A stretch of DNA of 57,525 bases from an uncultured Pelagibacteraceae bacterium (GTDB lineage: Bacteria > Pseudomonadota > Alphaproteobacteria > Pelagibacterales > Pelagibacteraceae), in the NCBI GenBank assembly GCA_902631265.1, contig CACOXX010000005.1, positions 1-57,525 on the forward strand, written 5' to 3'. The notes under the pieces were generated by a model. The model saw only the letters and a list, made by a program, of their open reading frames with translations. It was not told the origin of the DNA and did no database searches. Below are positions 23,962-32,183 of the stretch, piece after piece (within the stretch, counting starts at the first letter, position 1; the number at the start of each line of letters is the position of its first letter). The position numbers and the translations under genes are program-made.

Positions 23962-25364
23962 TAGTTTTGATATTTTCTAACATCATCTAGATTTCCAGCA
24001 ATAGCTGCGGCAGCTGCCATACCTGGGCTTACTAAGTGGGTTCTTCCTCCTCTTCCCTGTCTTCCTTCAAAGTTTCTATTCGAAGTAGATGCACATCTTT
24101 CTTGAGGTTTTAATTTATCGGCATTCATTGCTAAACACATTGAACATCCAGGTTCTCTCCATTCAAAACCAGACTCTATAAATATTTTATCTAGACCTTC
24201 TTGCTCAGCTTGTTCTTTAACTAAACCAGAACCAGGGACGACCATTCCATGTACATGTGAAGCCTTTTTCTTATTTTTTAATATTTGTGCAGCCTCTCTT
24301 AAGTCCTCAATTCTTCCATTCGTACAACTTCCTATAAAAACTTTATCAATTTTAATGTCTTGAACTTTCACATCAGGTTTAAGACCCATATAGTTAAGAG
24401 ATCTATTTATCGAATTCTTTTTATCAATATTTTTTTCATTTTCTGGATTAGGGATTTTTCCATTAATTGAAACTACGTCTTCAGGTGAAGTTCCCCACGT
24501 AACCATAGGCGCTATTTCATCACCTTTTAAATTAATTTCTTTATCAAATTTTGCATCGCTATCACTTTTCAATTTACTCCAATAATCAATTGCTTTATCC
24601 CAGTTTTCTTTTTTTGGAGACATTGGTCTATCTTTTAGATAATTAAAAATCTTTTCATCAGGTTGGATTAATCCTGCTCTAGCTCCACCTTCTATAGACA
24701 TATTGCAAATGGTCATTCTCTGTTCGACAGAAAGATTTGATATGACTGAACCAGCATATTCTAACACACATCCCGTTCCTCCAGCAGTTCCTATTTTGCC
24801 AATGATTTGAAGAATGACATCTTTTGATGTTACTCCTAAAGGAAGTTTTCCATTAACATTAATTCTAAAATTTTTTGCTTTTTTCTGAACAAGAGTTTGC
24901 GTTGCTAAAACGTGCTCAACCTCTGAGGTTCCTATTCCAAACGCTAAAGCCCCAAAAGCACCATGAGTTGCCGTGTGACTGTCTCCGCAAACAATAACTG
25001 TTCCAGGTTGAGTAAATCCTTGCTCAGGTCCTACTATATGAACTATTCCTTGTCTTTTATCATTCATTCCAAAAAGTTTGATGTCAAAGTCTTTGCAATT
25101 TTTTTCAAGTGTTTCTACTTGAATTCTAGAGTCGTTGTCATCAATTCCTTTAGATCTGTCAGTTGTAGGTATATTGTGATCAACAACAGCAAGAGTTAAG
25201 TTTGGATGTCTTACATTCCTTTTGCTATTTCTAAGTCCTTCAAAAGCTTGTGGGCTAGTCACCTCATGTATCAAATGTCTATCCACAAATAACAAAGATG
25301 TTCCATCATCCTGTTGGTGGACTAAGTGATCACTCCAGATTTTATCGTATAAAGTCTTTGGCAT
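23961..25364 (-). CDS. leuC: 3-isopropylmalate dehydratase large subunit
   Basis: An aconitase-family [4Fe-4S] dehydratase subunit of leucine synthesis. 467 residues. It shows the [19 protein letters not shown] start, [21 protein letters not shown], the first cluster cysteine in [12 protein letters not shown] and the other two in [11 protein letters not shown]. It lies 12 bases after rplS on the same strand and begins the leucine set. Confidence 0.97.
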   Translation of the reverse strand: MPKTLYDKIWSDHLVHQQDDGTSLLFVDRHLIHEVTSPQAFEGLRNSKRNVRHPNLTLAVVDHNIPTTDRSKGIDDNDSRIQVETLEKNCKDFDIKLFGMNDKRQGIVHIVGPEQGFTQPGTVIVCGDSHTATHGAFGALAFGIGTSEVEHVLATQTLVQKKAKNFRINVNGKLPLGVTSKDVILQIIGKIGTAGGTGCVLEYAGSVISNLSVEQRMTICNMSIEGGARAGLIQPDEKIFNYLKDRPMSPKKENWDKAIDYWSKLKSDSDAKFDKEINLKGDEIAPMVTWGTSPEDVVSINGKIPNPENEKNIDKKNSINRSLNYMGLKPDVKVQDIKIDKVFIGSCTNGRIEDLREAAQILKNKKKASHVHGMVVPGSGLVKEQAEQEGLDKIFIESGFEWREPGCSMCLAMNADKLKPQERCASTSNRNFEGRQGRGGRTHLVSPGMAAAAAIAGNLDDVRKYQN

Positions 25365-25375
25365 TTAAAAAAAGA

Positions 25376-25924
25376 TTATTTTTTTAATTCAGTAGAAATC
25401 TTACTATCTTCTTTTTTCTCTTCAAGTTTTTTGGGTGTCCCAGCGACTTTTGTCTCGGCTTTTTCCTCAGTATTCTTTTGTTCTGTTGCTGGTAATACAT
25501 TTTCTTCTGTAACCTGCTCAGGTTTGGCATCAATATCAATACCAATTTTCTTTTTTATCTTTTCTGCAATTCTTGCTGATTTACCGGTTCTTTCTCTTAG
25601 ATAGTATAGTTTTGCACGTCTTACTTTACCAGATCTTATAACTTTGATTGTATCAACTATTGGACTATAGAGAGCAAAAGTTCTTTCAACACCTTCTCCG
25701 AAAGAAATTTTTCTAACTGTAAAAGATGAGTTTAAGTCTCTATTTTTTTTTGCTATGCAAACACCCTCAAAATACTGAATTCTATCTCTCTTTCCTTCAG
25801 TAATTTTTACACCAACTTTTATGATATCTCCTGGAAAAAAATCTGGAAGTTTTTTTTCAGCTGAAATTTTTTTAACGTTAGCTTTATTTATGTCTTCTAT
25901 ATTTTTCATGTTTAAATTTTGCAA
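25376..25924 (-). CDS. rplS: Ribosomal protein L19 with a charged C-terminal extension
   Basis: A 50S subunit protein near the subunit interface. The conserved core is residues 7-125 ([13 protein letters not shown], then [32 protein letters not shown]). After it comes a Lys/Glu-rich tail of about 45-50 residues that ordinary L19 (about 115 residues) lacks. I use the TTG start at 25922-25924 because AAGGA stands six bases before it. ATG at 25907-25909 is an alternative, but it has no Shine-Dalgarno at a workable distance. It lies two bases from trmD. Confidence 0.95.
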   Translation of the reverse strand: MQNLNMKNIEDINKANVKKISAEKKLPDFFPGDIIKVGVKITEGKRDRIQYFEGVCIAKKNRDLNSSFTVRKISFGEGVERTFALYSPIVDTIKVIRSGKVRRAKLYYLRERTGKSARIAEKIKKKIGIDIDAKPEQVTEENVLPATEQKNTEEKAETKVAGTPKKLEEKKEDSKISTELKK

Positions 25925-25926
25925 TT

Positions 25927-26613
25927 TTAATCCTTTTTATATTTTTGCCATAAATCTGGTCTTCGGAGCCGTGTTATAGCCTCAGATTGTGATAAACGCC
26001 AGCTTTTAATTTTATTATGATCTCCAGATAAAAGTATGTCAGGAACACTTAATTTCTCCCATATTTGAGGTTTGGTATATTGTGGATACTCCAAAAGCCC
26101 GTTTTCAAAACTTTCATCTTTTGTAGAATTAAGATTTCCTAATACTCCAGGCACTAATCTTAAAACCGTATCTAGAACAACAAAAGAAGCCATCTCTCCT
26201 CCAGAGAGTATAAAGTCTCCTATACTTATCTCCTCTATATTTCTTGAGTCTAGAACTCGTTGATCGACTCCCTCAAAGTGCCCACATAAAATATTTACTT
26301 TGTTTTTTTTAACAATATCCTTTGCAATATCTTGATTAAAAATTTTACCCTTAGGTGTTAGATAATAAACTGTCTCTTTTTCTTCCAAATTTGCGTCCAA
26401 AGATTTTGCTACTACGTCTGGTCTCATTAACATGCCTACTCCACCGCCATATGGGGTATCATCAACGGTTTTGTGTTTATCGCCTGCATAATCCCTAATA
26501 TTTATAAGTTTTAAATCCCAAAGCTTTTTCTCAAAAGCTTTTTTGCAAATACCTATTTCGAAGGGTCCTGGAAAATATTCAGGATACAAAGTAAAAATTT
26601 TCGCTTGAAACAT
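25927..26613 (-). CDS. trmD: tRNA (guanine37-N1) methyltransferase
   Basis: A SPOUT-class enzyme that makes m1G37 with SAM and so prevents frameshifting. 228 residues. The knot region shows [27 protein letters not shown] and PVPGVLGN-type residues ([11 protein letters not shown]). The gene order rpsP-trmD-rplS is conserved across bacteria, though rimM, which usually lies between rpsP and trmD, is missing here. Confidence 0.97.
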   Translation of the reverse strand: MFQAKIFTLYPEYFPGPFEIGICKKAFEKKLWDLKLINIRDYAGDKHKTVDDTPYGGGVGMLMRPDVVAKSLDANLEEKETVYYLTPKGKIFNQDIAKDIVKKNKVNILCGHFEGVDQRVLDSRNIEEISIGDFILSGGEMASFVVLDTVLRLVPGVLGNLNSTKDESFENGLLEYPQYTKPQIWEKLSVPDILLSGDHNKIKSWRLSQSEAITRLRRPDLWQKYKKD

Positions 26614-26615
26614 AG

Positions 26616-27041
26616 TTATTTTTTCTTCTCTTCCTTAGGTGCCTCTGCTTTCTTTTCTTCTTTTGGTGCTTCAGCTTTTTTCTCTTCCTTAGGTGCCTCT
26701 GCTTTCTTTTCTTCTTTTGGTGCTTCAGAAGCATCTTTCTTTCTGTCTTTTTTTGGAATAGCTTTATTTGGATTATTTCCTGGTTTAGGCATTTCCATTA
26801 AATTATTTTCTCCAAGTAACCTAGCAACTCTAGTTGTCGGCTTTGCTCCTTGGCTTAGCCAATATTTTATTCTTTCTGACTGAAGTCCAACTCTTTCTTT
26901 TTTTTCTTTTGGCATAAGGGGATTAAAAAAACCTAATTTTTCTATAAATCTCCCATCTCTAGGGAATCTACTGTCTGCAACCACAATTTTATAAACTGGT
27001 CTCTTTTTTGTTCCTCCCATTGATAACCTTAACTTTAACAT
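26616..27041 (-). CDS. rpsP: Ribosomal protein S16 with a repetitive C-terminal tail
   Basis: A 30S assembly protein. The conserved part is residues 1-80 ([38 protein letters not shown]). The remaining 55 or so residues are a Lys/Glu/Ala/Pro tail containing four copies of a nine-residue EAPKEEKKA unit, encoded by a 54-base tandem duplication. Tails of variable length are known in alphaproteobacterial S16; the precise repetition is the notable part. It lies 13 bases after ffh. Confidence 0.95.
   Translation of the reverse strand: MLKLRLSMGGTKKRPVYKIVVADSRFPRDGRFIEKLGFFNPLMPKEKKERVGLQSERIKYWLSQGAKPTTRVARLLGENNLMEMPKPGNNPNKAIPKKDRKKDASEAPKEEKKAEAPKEEKKAEAPKEEKKAEAPKEEKKK
26628..26728. repeat. 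rpsP: 54-base tandem duplication inside rpsP
   Basis: The segment starting CTCTTCCTTAGG at 26628 recurs at 26682, an offset of 54 bases, and stays the same up to about 26727. Each copy encodes two EAPKEEKKA-type units. Because 54 is a multiple of three, gain or loss of copies keeps the frame. Confidence 0.85.
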
Positions 27042-27054
27042 TTATTTCTCCTTT

Positions 27055-28413
27055 TTATTTAAGTTGATTGAATAGCTCAGGTGGAATTCCTTTTTCCATT
27101 AAGCCTTTTGTGTTTCCTTTTGACATCTTTTTCATCATGTCAGACATCATTTTAAATTGTTTTAACAATTTATTGATAGTGGCAATGTCTGTTCCAGAGC
27201 CATTAGCAATTCTTTTTTTTCTAGAGCCATCGATAATCTTTGGATTTTCTCTCTCTTTTTTAGTCATTGAAAGTATTACCGCTTCATTTTGTGTAATTAT
27301 TTTTTCATCAACACCAGCTTGATCCATTTGAGATTTTATTTTTGAAACTCCTGGTAAAAAAGACATAACACCCTCTAGTCCTCCCATTTTTTTCATTTGT
27401 CTTAATTGAGAAAGGTAATCTTCTAAAGAAAACTGACCTTTCCTTAAACTCTCCTCAGTTTCTTTGAGTTTTTCCTCGTCAATTTCATCTGCTGCTTTTT
27501 CTACAAGGGATACGATATCCCCCATTCCTAAAATTCTGTTAGCAATTCTATCAGGATGAAAACTTTCAAAATTTTCTATTTTTTCTCCAATACCTAAAAA
27601 TTTAATTGGAACATTGGCAATATGTTTCATGCTTAATGCAGCTCCACCTCTACCATCACCGTCAGCTCGAGTTAATATTATTCCAGTAACTTTTACTGTA
27701 TTAGAAAATTCTTTTGCAACACCCGCAGCTACTTGTCCAGTTAATGAGTCTGCAACAAGTATAGTCTCTGTTGGTTTAATTACTTCTTCAATTTGTTTTA
27801 TCTCAGACATCATCTGTAGATCTATTTGTGTTCTTCCTGCCGTATCAAAAATAATTACATCAGACCCATTTAAATTAGCTGCAGATAGGGCTCTTCTGCA
27901 AATGTCAGCTGGAATTTGATCTTTTATCACAGGCAAGGTTTGGATATTATTTTGTTCACCCAAAATTTTTAGTTGTTCCTGAGCAGCTGGTCTATAAATA
28001 TCTAAACTTACCATCATAATTTTTTTCTTATTATTTTTTTCTAAAAATTTTGAGAGTTTTGCAGTTGTGGTTGTTTTTCCTGAACCTTGTAAACCAACCA
28101 TCATTATTGTTACTGGTGGATTGGACTTTAAATTAATTTCTTGATTGCTATCACCTAAAAATGAAACAAGCTCATCGTGAACAATTTTAACAACCATTTG
28201 TCCTGGAGCTGTAGATCTTATTATTTCTTTTCCTAATAATTTTGGTTTAACTTTTGTTACAAAATCTTTTACTACCTCAAGCGATACATCTGCCTCTAGT
28301 AAAGCTTGTCTAATAAGCTTAAGACCCTCATCAACCTGTTTTTCATTAAGTGATGGCGCCTTTTTAAATGTATCGAGTATCCCCTCGAATTTATTTGTCA
28401 AATTTTCAAACAT
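27055..28413 (-). CDS. ffh: Signal recognition particle protein Ffh
   Basis: The SRP54 GTPase that recognises signal sequences of nascent membrane proteins. I place the start at ATG 28411-28413 (MFENLTNKFEGIL), 452 residues; an upstream frame would run through the structured leader. N and G domains: GLQGSGKTTTTAKL (about 110-123), DTAGRTQID, TRADGDGRGGAAL. The methionine-rich M domain carries FKMMSDMMKKMSKGN near the end. Downstream are rpsP-trmD-rplS. Expression is probably controlled by the leader at 28419-28513. Confidence 0.97.
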   Translation of the reverse strand: MFENLTNKFEGILDTFKKAPSLNEKQVDEGLKLIRQALLEADVSLEVVKDFVTKVKPKLLGKEIIRSTAPGQMVVKIVHDELVSFLGDSNQEINLKSNPPVTIMMVGLQGSGKTTTTAKLSKFLEKNNKKKIMMVSLDIYRPAAQEQLKILGEQNNIQTLPVIKDQIPADICRRALSAANLNGSDVIIFDTAGRTQIDLQMMSEIKQIEEVIKPTETILVADSLTGQVAAGVAKEFSNTVKVTGIILTRADGDGRGGAALSMKHIANVPIKFLGIGEKIENFESFHPDRIANRILGMGDIVSLVEKAADEIDEEKLKETEESLRKGQFSLEDYLSQLRQMKKMGGLEGVMSFLPGVSKIKSQMDQAGVDEKIITQNEAVILSMTKKERENPKIIDGSRKKRIANGSGTDIATINKLLKQFKMMSDMMKKMSKGNTKGLMEKGIPPELFNQLK

Positions 28414-28418
28414 AATTT

Positions 28419-28513
28419 CTTCCAGCAGCAATCGCACCAGTGGGCGAACCCTCGCTGACTGGTGTCGATCTCTTTGTTTCCAAAGACACCGCAAAATGCT
28501 GTTTTTGCGGAAG
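28419..28513 (-). ncRNA. Structured ffh leader RNA (cis-regulatory candidate)
   Basis: A G+C-rich island in an AT-rich genome that folds well in the ffh sense. Hairpin 1 is CCGCAAAA/UUUUGCGG (28489-28510). Hairpin 2 is UCUUUG-GAAA-CAAAGA, with a GNRA loop (28471-28486). Hairpin 3 is AUCG/CGAU plus CACCAGU/ACUGGUG plus GGG-UUCG-CCC (28431-28469). A closing helix CUUCC/GGAAG pairs 28509-28513 with 28419-28423; GGAAG is also the only Shine-Dalgarno-like sequence, five bases before the ffh ATG. A published search of Ca. P. ubique reported a cis-regulatory candidate preceding the gene for the cytoplasmic SRP protein; this position fits it. It lacks the 4.5S RNA signature. Confidence 0.8.
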
Positions 28514-28522
28514 TTGTGAGAA

Positions 28523-28548
28523 ACTATAATAGAGGTTCAAAAAGTCAA
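28523..28548 (-). promoter_or_regulatory. Putative ffh promoter
   Basis: On the minus strand TTGACT (28543-28548) and TATAGT (28523-28528) are separated by 14 bases, or 16 if the -35 is read as TATTGA. Transcription would begin just before the structured leader. The short spacer keeps confidence low. Confidence 0.4.
28525..28530 (+). promoter_or_regulatory. Putative -10 element for dapF-ftsY
   Basis: A perfect TATAAT on the plus strand, 40 bases before the dapF ATG, overlapping the minus-strand -10 of ffh. The -35 region (TTTTTG at 28502-28507) is weak. Confidence 0.4.
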
Positions 28549-28570
28549 TAAATAAGTTAAGTATTATTAT

Positions 28571-29383
28571 ATGGATTTTAAAGCTTATAAAATGGATGGA
28601 CTTGGAAATGACTTCGTCATAATTGATCAACGTGAAAAAAAATTTGATCTAAACAATTCTCAAATTAAAAAAATTTGTGACAGAGGTAATATTGGTTGTG
28701 ATCAACTAATTCTTATTAATAGAAGTGATAAATTTGATGCATTTCTAACCTTTAAAAATTCCGATGGCTCGGACTCCGCAGCATGCGGAAATGGGACTAG
28801 ATGTGTAGCTAGTTTGTTATCAAAAGAAAATTCAAAAAACTTAATTACTGTTGAAACTTCTTCAGGAAAGTTAGAATCGAAAATATTAAAAAATAATTTG
28901 ATCCAAACAAATATTGGAAAACCAAAAACTAATTGGGATCAAATACCCCTAAGTGAGAAAATGGATACAAAAAAAATAAGAGTTAAGGTTGGTGATATTG
29001 AGTTCTTCGGCACGGCAATTAATGTTGGAAATCCCCACGTTATTTTTTTTATAAACGAATTAGAAAAGATTGAAATTGAAAAAGTTGGACCAATCGTAGA
29101 AAATCATGAATTATTTCCTGAAAAAGTTAATGTTACTTTTGCAAAAGAAGAAACTAAAAATCATTTTAAAGTATTGCACTGGGAGAGAGGAGCTGGTCTT
29201 ACAAAAGCATGTGGAACTGCAGCATGTGCAACCGCTGTAGCTGGTGAAATTAATGGTATTTCAAAATTTCCAACTGAAATAGAATTTAAATTAGGAAAAA
29301 TTAAAATCAATAAAGACGAACATGGAAACGTTATTATGGAAGGTTTAGTCTCAGAAATAGAACATATTGATATAAATTTATGA
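28571..29383 (+). CDS. dapF: Diaminopimelate epimerase
   Basis: A PLP-independent racemase that converts LL- to meso-diaminopimelate for lysine and peptidoglycan. 270 residues. Both catalytic cysteines are visible: Cys72 in AACGNGTRC and the second in TKACGTAACAT. The N-terminal YKMDGLGNDF motif fixes the start. It is divergent from ffh and overlaps ftsY by four bases (ATGA), so the two are coupled. Confidence 0.97.
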   Translation: MDFKAYKMDGLGNDFVIIDQREKKFDLNNSQIKKICDRGNIGCDQLILINRSDKFDAFLTFKNSDGSDSAACGNGTRCVASLLSKENSKNLITVETSSGKLESKILKNNLIQTNIGKPKTNWDQIPLSEKMDTKKIRVKVGDIEFFGTAINVGNPHVIFFINELEKIEIEKVGPIVENHELFPEKVNVTFAKEETKNHFKVLHWERGAGLTKACGTAACATAVAGEINGISKFPTEIEFKLGKIKINKDEHGNVIMEGLVSEIEHIDINL

Positions 29384-30294
29384 TTAATATTTTTCAAAAA
29401 TTTAAAGATGGCCTAAAAAAAACTACATCAAATTTTTCAAAAGGTATAAAAGACATTGTAATTAACAAAGAAATTGACGATAAAACTTTAGAAGAAATTG
29501 AGGATTTTTTAATTCAATCAGACGTTGGGGTTGAGGCTTCATCAGAGATAAGACAACAAATAGCAAATAGCAGAATTGATCCAAGTAAAAATAAACTGGA
29601 TGAGATTAACAAAATTCTTAAAGAATATATTCTCTTATTAATGAAACCTTTAGAAAATAAAAATTTTTTTAATCAATCTAATGAGAGCAGAACGATTTTA
29701 GTTTCAGGTGTCAATGGAGTAGGAAAAACAACTACAATTGGGAAAATGTCTAAAATATTTCAAAATAATAATAATAAAACAGTGTTAGCTGCTTGTGACA
29801 CGTTTAGAGCTGCAGCAATAGATCAATTAGAAAATTGGTCAAAAAAAGTTGGAAGTGAAATAGTAAAATCAGAGGCAGGAAGTGATCCTGCATCTGTCGC
29901 TTTTAAGGCAATGGAATATTCAAAAAAAAATAACATTCATACAGTTTTGATAGATACAGCTGGTAGATTGCAGAACAAGAAAAACTTGATGGATGAGTAT
30001 AAAAAAATCGCAAATGTTGTTAAAAAAGTTGATAACAATGCGCCTCATGATGTTGTTCTAATCTTGGATGCAACCTCAGGGCAAAACGTAATAAATCAAG
30101 TAACAGAATTTAATAATATAATCCCTTTAACTGGTCTTGTTATGACAAAACTTGATGGAACGGCAAAAGGAGGAATACTAATTGCTGCTGCAAAAAAATT
30201 TAAACTTCCAATAATTGCAGTTGGTCTTGGCGAAAAAGAGGACGATTTACAATCTTTTGATGCTGAAACTTTTGCAGAAAATTTTTTAAGTTAA
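29380..30294 (+). CDS. ftsY: SRP receptor GTPase FtsY
   Basis: The membrane-associated receptor for the SRP-ribosome complex. At 304 residues it consists of the NG domain only, without the long acidic A domain of E. coli FtsY. It shows the four-helix N domain, GVNGVGKTTTIGKM (about 108-121), DTFRAAAIDQL, DTAGRLQN and TKLDGTAKGG. Having dapF-ftsY divergent from ffh places both SRP GTPases on either side of about 160 bases. Confidence 0.97.
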   Translation: MINIFQKFKDGLKKTTSNFSKGIKDIVINKEIDDKTLEEIEDFLIQSDVGVEASSEIRQQIANSRIDPSKNKLDEINKILKEYILLLMKPLENKNFFNQSNESRTILVSGVNGVGKTTTIGKMSKIFQNNNNKTVLAACDTFRAAAIDQLENWSKKVGSEIVKSEAGSDPASVAFKAMEYSKKNNIHTVLIDTAGRLQNKKNLMDEYKKIANVVKKVDNNAPHDVVLILDATSGQNVINQVTEFNNIIPLTGLVMTKLDGTAKGGILIAAAKKFKLPIIAVGLGEKEDDLQSFDAETFAENFLS

Positions 30295-30300
30295 GAAAAA

Positions 30301-31113
30301 TCAATTTAATTCATTAATAAAATTTTTTATATTCCCTAAAAGTTCTTGGTCAAAATCCATCATATGATCATCGTCTAACTTAAAATAACTAAATTTTGGT
30401 TCTGAAAAACTTTCAAACATTCTTTTTCCCATACTAAATGGAACAATGTTATCTTTATCTCCGTGCATAACGAGTTTAGGGAAAGTTATTTTGCTAATCT
30501 TGTTAATGGAGTCATATCTATCTTTCAAGAGTAAGTTCACTGGTAAATAAGGATAATAAATTTTTGAAAGTTCTACCATTGAGGTAAAAGGGGACTCTAA
30601 GATTATTCCTGCAAATGGAAATTTAGAACCAAGGTCCACTGCAACAGCTGTTCCTAAAGATTCTCCGTAAAGAATGATATTGTTATCACTAATGTTGTTT
30701 GAGTTTAACCACCTTTTCGCTGCCATTGAGTCATTGTATAAACCCTCTTCTGTTGGTTTTCCCTCATTTCCACTGAAACCTCTGTAAGCAATAATTAAAT
30801 AATTTACCTCTAGTTCAGCTATCTCGTTTAATTTGTAAATTCTATTTTGTAGATTTCCTGCATTCCCATGAAAAAATAGCAACGTCTTATATTTCTTGTC
30901 TTTAAAATGGTGCCAACCAATTAATTTATTATCTGACTTAACGAATACCTTTTCAATCTTATGTGTCAGTTTGTTCTCATCTAAATAGTTATTTTCGTTA
31001 GGATGATATAATAATTTTCTCTGCGACAGAAAAATTACCAAACAAACAATTAAATAAATAGTGATTAAACCAATGAGAATATTGAAGATAAGCATAATTT
31101 TTTTATTAAACAT
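30301..31113 (-). CDS. Membrane-anchored alpha/beta hydrolase (BEM46-like)
   Basis: 270 residues with one N-terminal membrane helix (about 6-28), then an alpha/beta-hydrolase domain: HGNAGN oxyanion loop, nucleophile Ser in GESLGT, Asp in HGDKDNIVPF and His in DDDHMMDFD. This matches the YfhR/BEM46-like family of unknown substrate. It converges with ftsY (six-base gap) and follows the EamA gene by one base. Confidence 0.85.
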   Translation of the reverse strand: MFNKKIMLIFNILIGLITIYLIVCLVIFLSQRKLLYHPNENNYLDENKLTHKIEKVFVKSDNKLIGWHHFKDKKYKTLLFFHGNAGNLQNRIYKLNEIAELEVNYLIIAYRGFSGNEGKPTEEGLYNDSMAAKRWLNSNNISDNNIILYGESLGTAVAVDLGSKFPFAGIILESPFTSMVELSKIYYPYLPVNLLLKDRYDSINKISKITFPKLVMHGDKDNIVPFSMGKRMFESFSEPKFSYFKLDDDHMMDFDQELLGNIKNFINELN

Positions 31114-31114
31114 T

Positions 31115-31999
31115 CTAAGCCTTTTTTCTTACCAGATAAACTCCAAGGAAAACAAGAAATGTTCCATATAAATGGAAAAGTTCTAAGGTCTCACCAAAGA
31201 ATAATATGCCATAAAATGCTCCATAAACTGTAAATAAATACAAAGTAAATCCTGTCGTTGTGGCACCAAGATATTTTTGAGTGTAAGTGTACAATATAAA
31301 AGCAATTATTCCTGGTGAAATTGCCGCAAATATAACCCAAAAGAAAAATTTCAAATCAAATGTAGTTACGTTGATAAAATTTTGTTCAAACATATAAAAT
31401 GGTAATAAGCTTAAAGCACCAAAAAAAGAAATAGCTGTAAACCTTTCAAAAACGTTCAGGGAAGATTTCCAATTAAACAGAAATATAGAATATAATGCCC
31501 AGCCTATTGAAGCTCCTAACATCCATAAATCTCCCTTTGTAAATTTTAAAGATATCAAAGTAGAATATTCACCTCTTACAATAATAATTAAAACCCCTAG
31601 AAGGCATGATAAAAGGCCAATAAATTTGAAAAAATTCATTTTTTCTTTAAAAAAAAAATAAGAAATTAAAATTATAAAAATAGGTGAAGAAGTGTAAATA
31701 ATTCCCATGTTTATTATTGTAGTTGTCTGACCGGCTATAAATGGAAAAGCTCCACAAACTCCACATCCCATTAATCCTAAAAAGAAAAGTTCTTTATATT
31801 CTTTTAATAAAATTTTTTTTTTGTATAAAATTCTGTAATTGAACAGCATCAATAAAAGAAATACTGATAACCATCTCCAAAAAGCCAGGGAGATCGGAGG
31901 AACAAATTCTACACCCCCTCTTGCAACTACAAGATTGCTCGCCATAAAAATAGGTTGAATAAAAAGAAGTGTGTAAGGTAAAAAATCCTTTTTTTTCAC
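31115..31999 (-). CDS. EamA/DMT-family transporter
   Basis: 294 residues with about ten predicted membrane helices in two EamA repeats (about 8-140 and 153-290). The family is mostly metabolite exporters or uptake permeases; the substrate cannot be read from sequence. It lies between the small membrane protein at 32004 and the BEM46-like hydrolase, all closely spaced on the minus strand downstream of the TRAP genes. Confidence 0.85.
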   Translation of the reverse strand: MKKKDFLPYTLLFIQPIFMASNLVVARGGVEFVPPISLAFWRWLSVFLLLMLFNYRILYKKKILLKEYKELFFLGLMGCGVCGAFPFIAGQTTTIINMGIIYTSSPIFIILISYFFFKEKMNFFKFIGLLSCLLGVLIIIVRGEYSTLISLKFTKGDLWMLGASIGWALYSIFLFNWKSSLNVFERFTAISFFGALSLLPFYMFEQNFINVTTFDLKFFFWVIFAAISPGIIAFILYTYTQKYLGATTTGFTLYLFTVYGAFYGILFFGETLELFHLYGTFLVFLGVYLVRKKA

Positions 32000-32003
32000 T
32001 TAG

Positions 32004-32183
32004 TTACTTAGACTTGTCAAAAAAGGCTTCGTAAATCATCATAGCAATTGCACAACCCATTAATATGTAAACAGGCAATACATCAAGAAAACCAATCATC
32101 ATTGATCTTGTTAATGTAGTAGCTAGTCCTATTAAAAAGAAGATCGCAAAAGATAATCCAACTAATGTAGTAATTTTATTCAT
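32004..32183 (-). CDS. Small two-helix membrane protein, 59 residues
   Basis: I do not recognise this protein. From ATG at 32181-32183 it has two hydrophobic helices (about 4-24 and 29-50) and a charged C-terminus (FFDKSK). The frame could extend 13 residues upstream into the amidase, but the ATG that overlaps the amidase stop by eight bases (ATGAATAA) is the same arrangement seen at leuD/leuB and is preferred. It could be a small accessory subunit for the neighbouring transporter. Confidence 0.65.
   Translation of the reverse strand: MNKITTLVGLSFAIFFLIGLATTLTRSMMIGFLDVLPVYILMGCAIAMMIYEAFFDKSK

Noticed and set aside
26628-26728. CRISPR-like or mobile repeat
   Set aside because: Only two adjacent copies, in frame within a ribosomal protein gene; no spacers or terminal repeats.
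26605-26883. Plus-strand frame with repeated GASAFFSS units opposite rpsP
   Set aside because: It is the antisense reading of the rpsP tail duplication. rpsP has a conserved S16 core, so the minus strand is coding.
28414-28494. Longer ffh start adding 27 residues
   Set aside because: The extension is translated from the structured leader, has no similarity to Ffh, and the ATG at 28411-28413 gives the standard MFENLTNK start.
28419-28513. 4.5S/SRP RNA gene next to ffh
   Set aside because: There is no GGAAG-x-AGCAG domain IV signature around a GGAA loop on either strand. The fold is multi-hairpin and lies in the ffh leader orientation.
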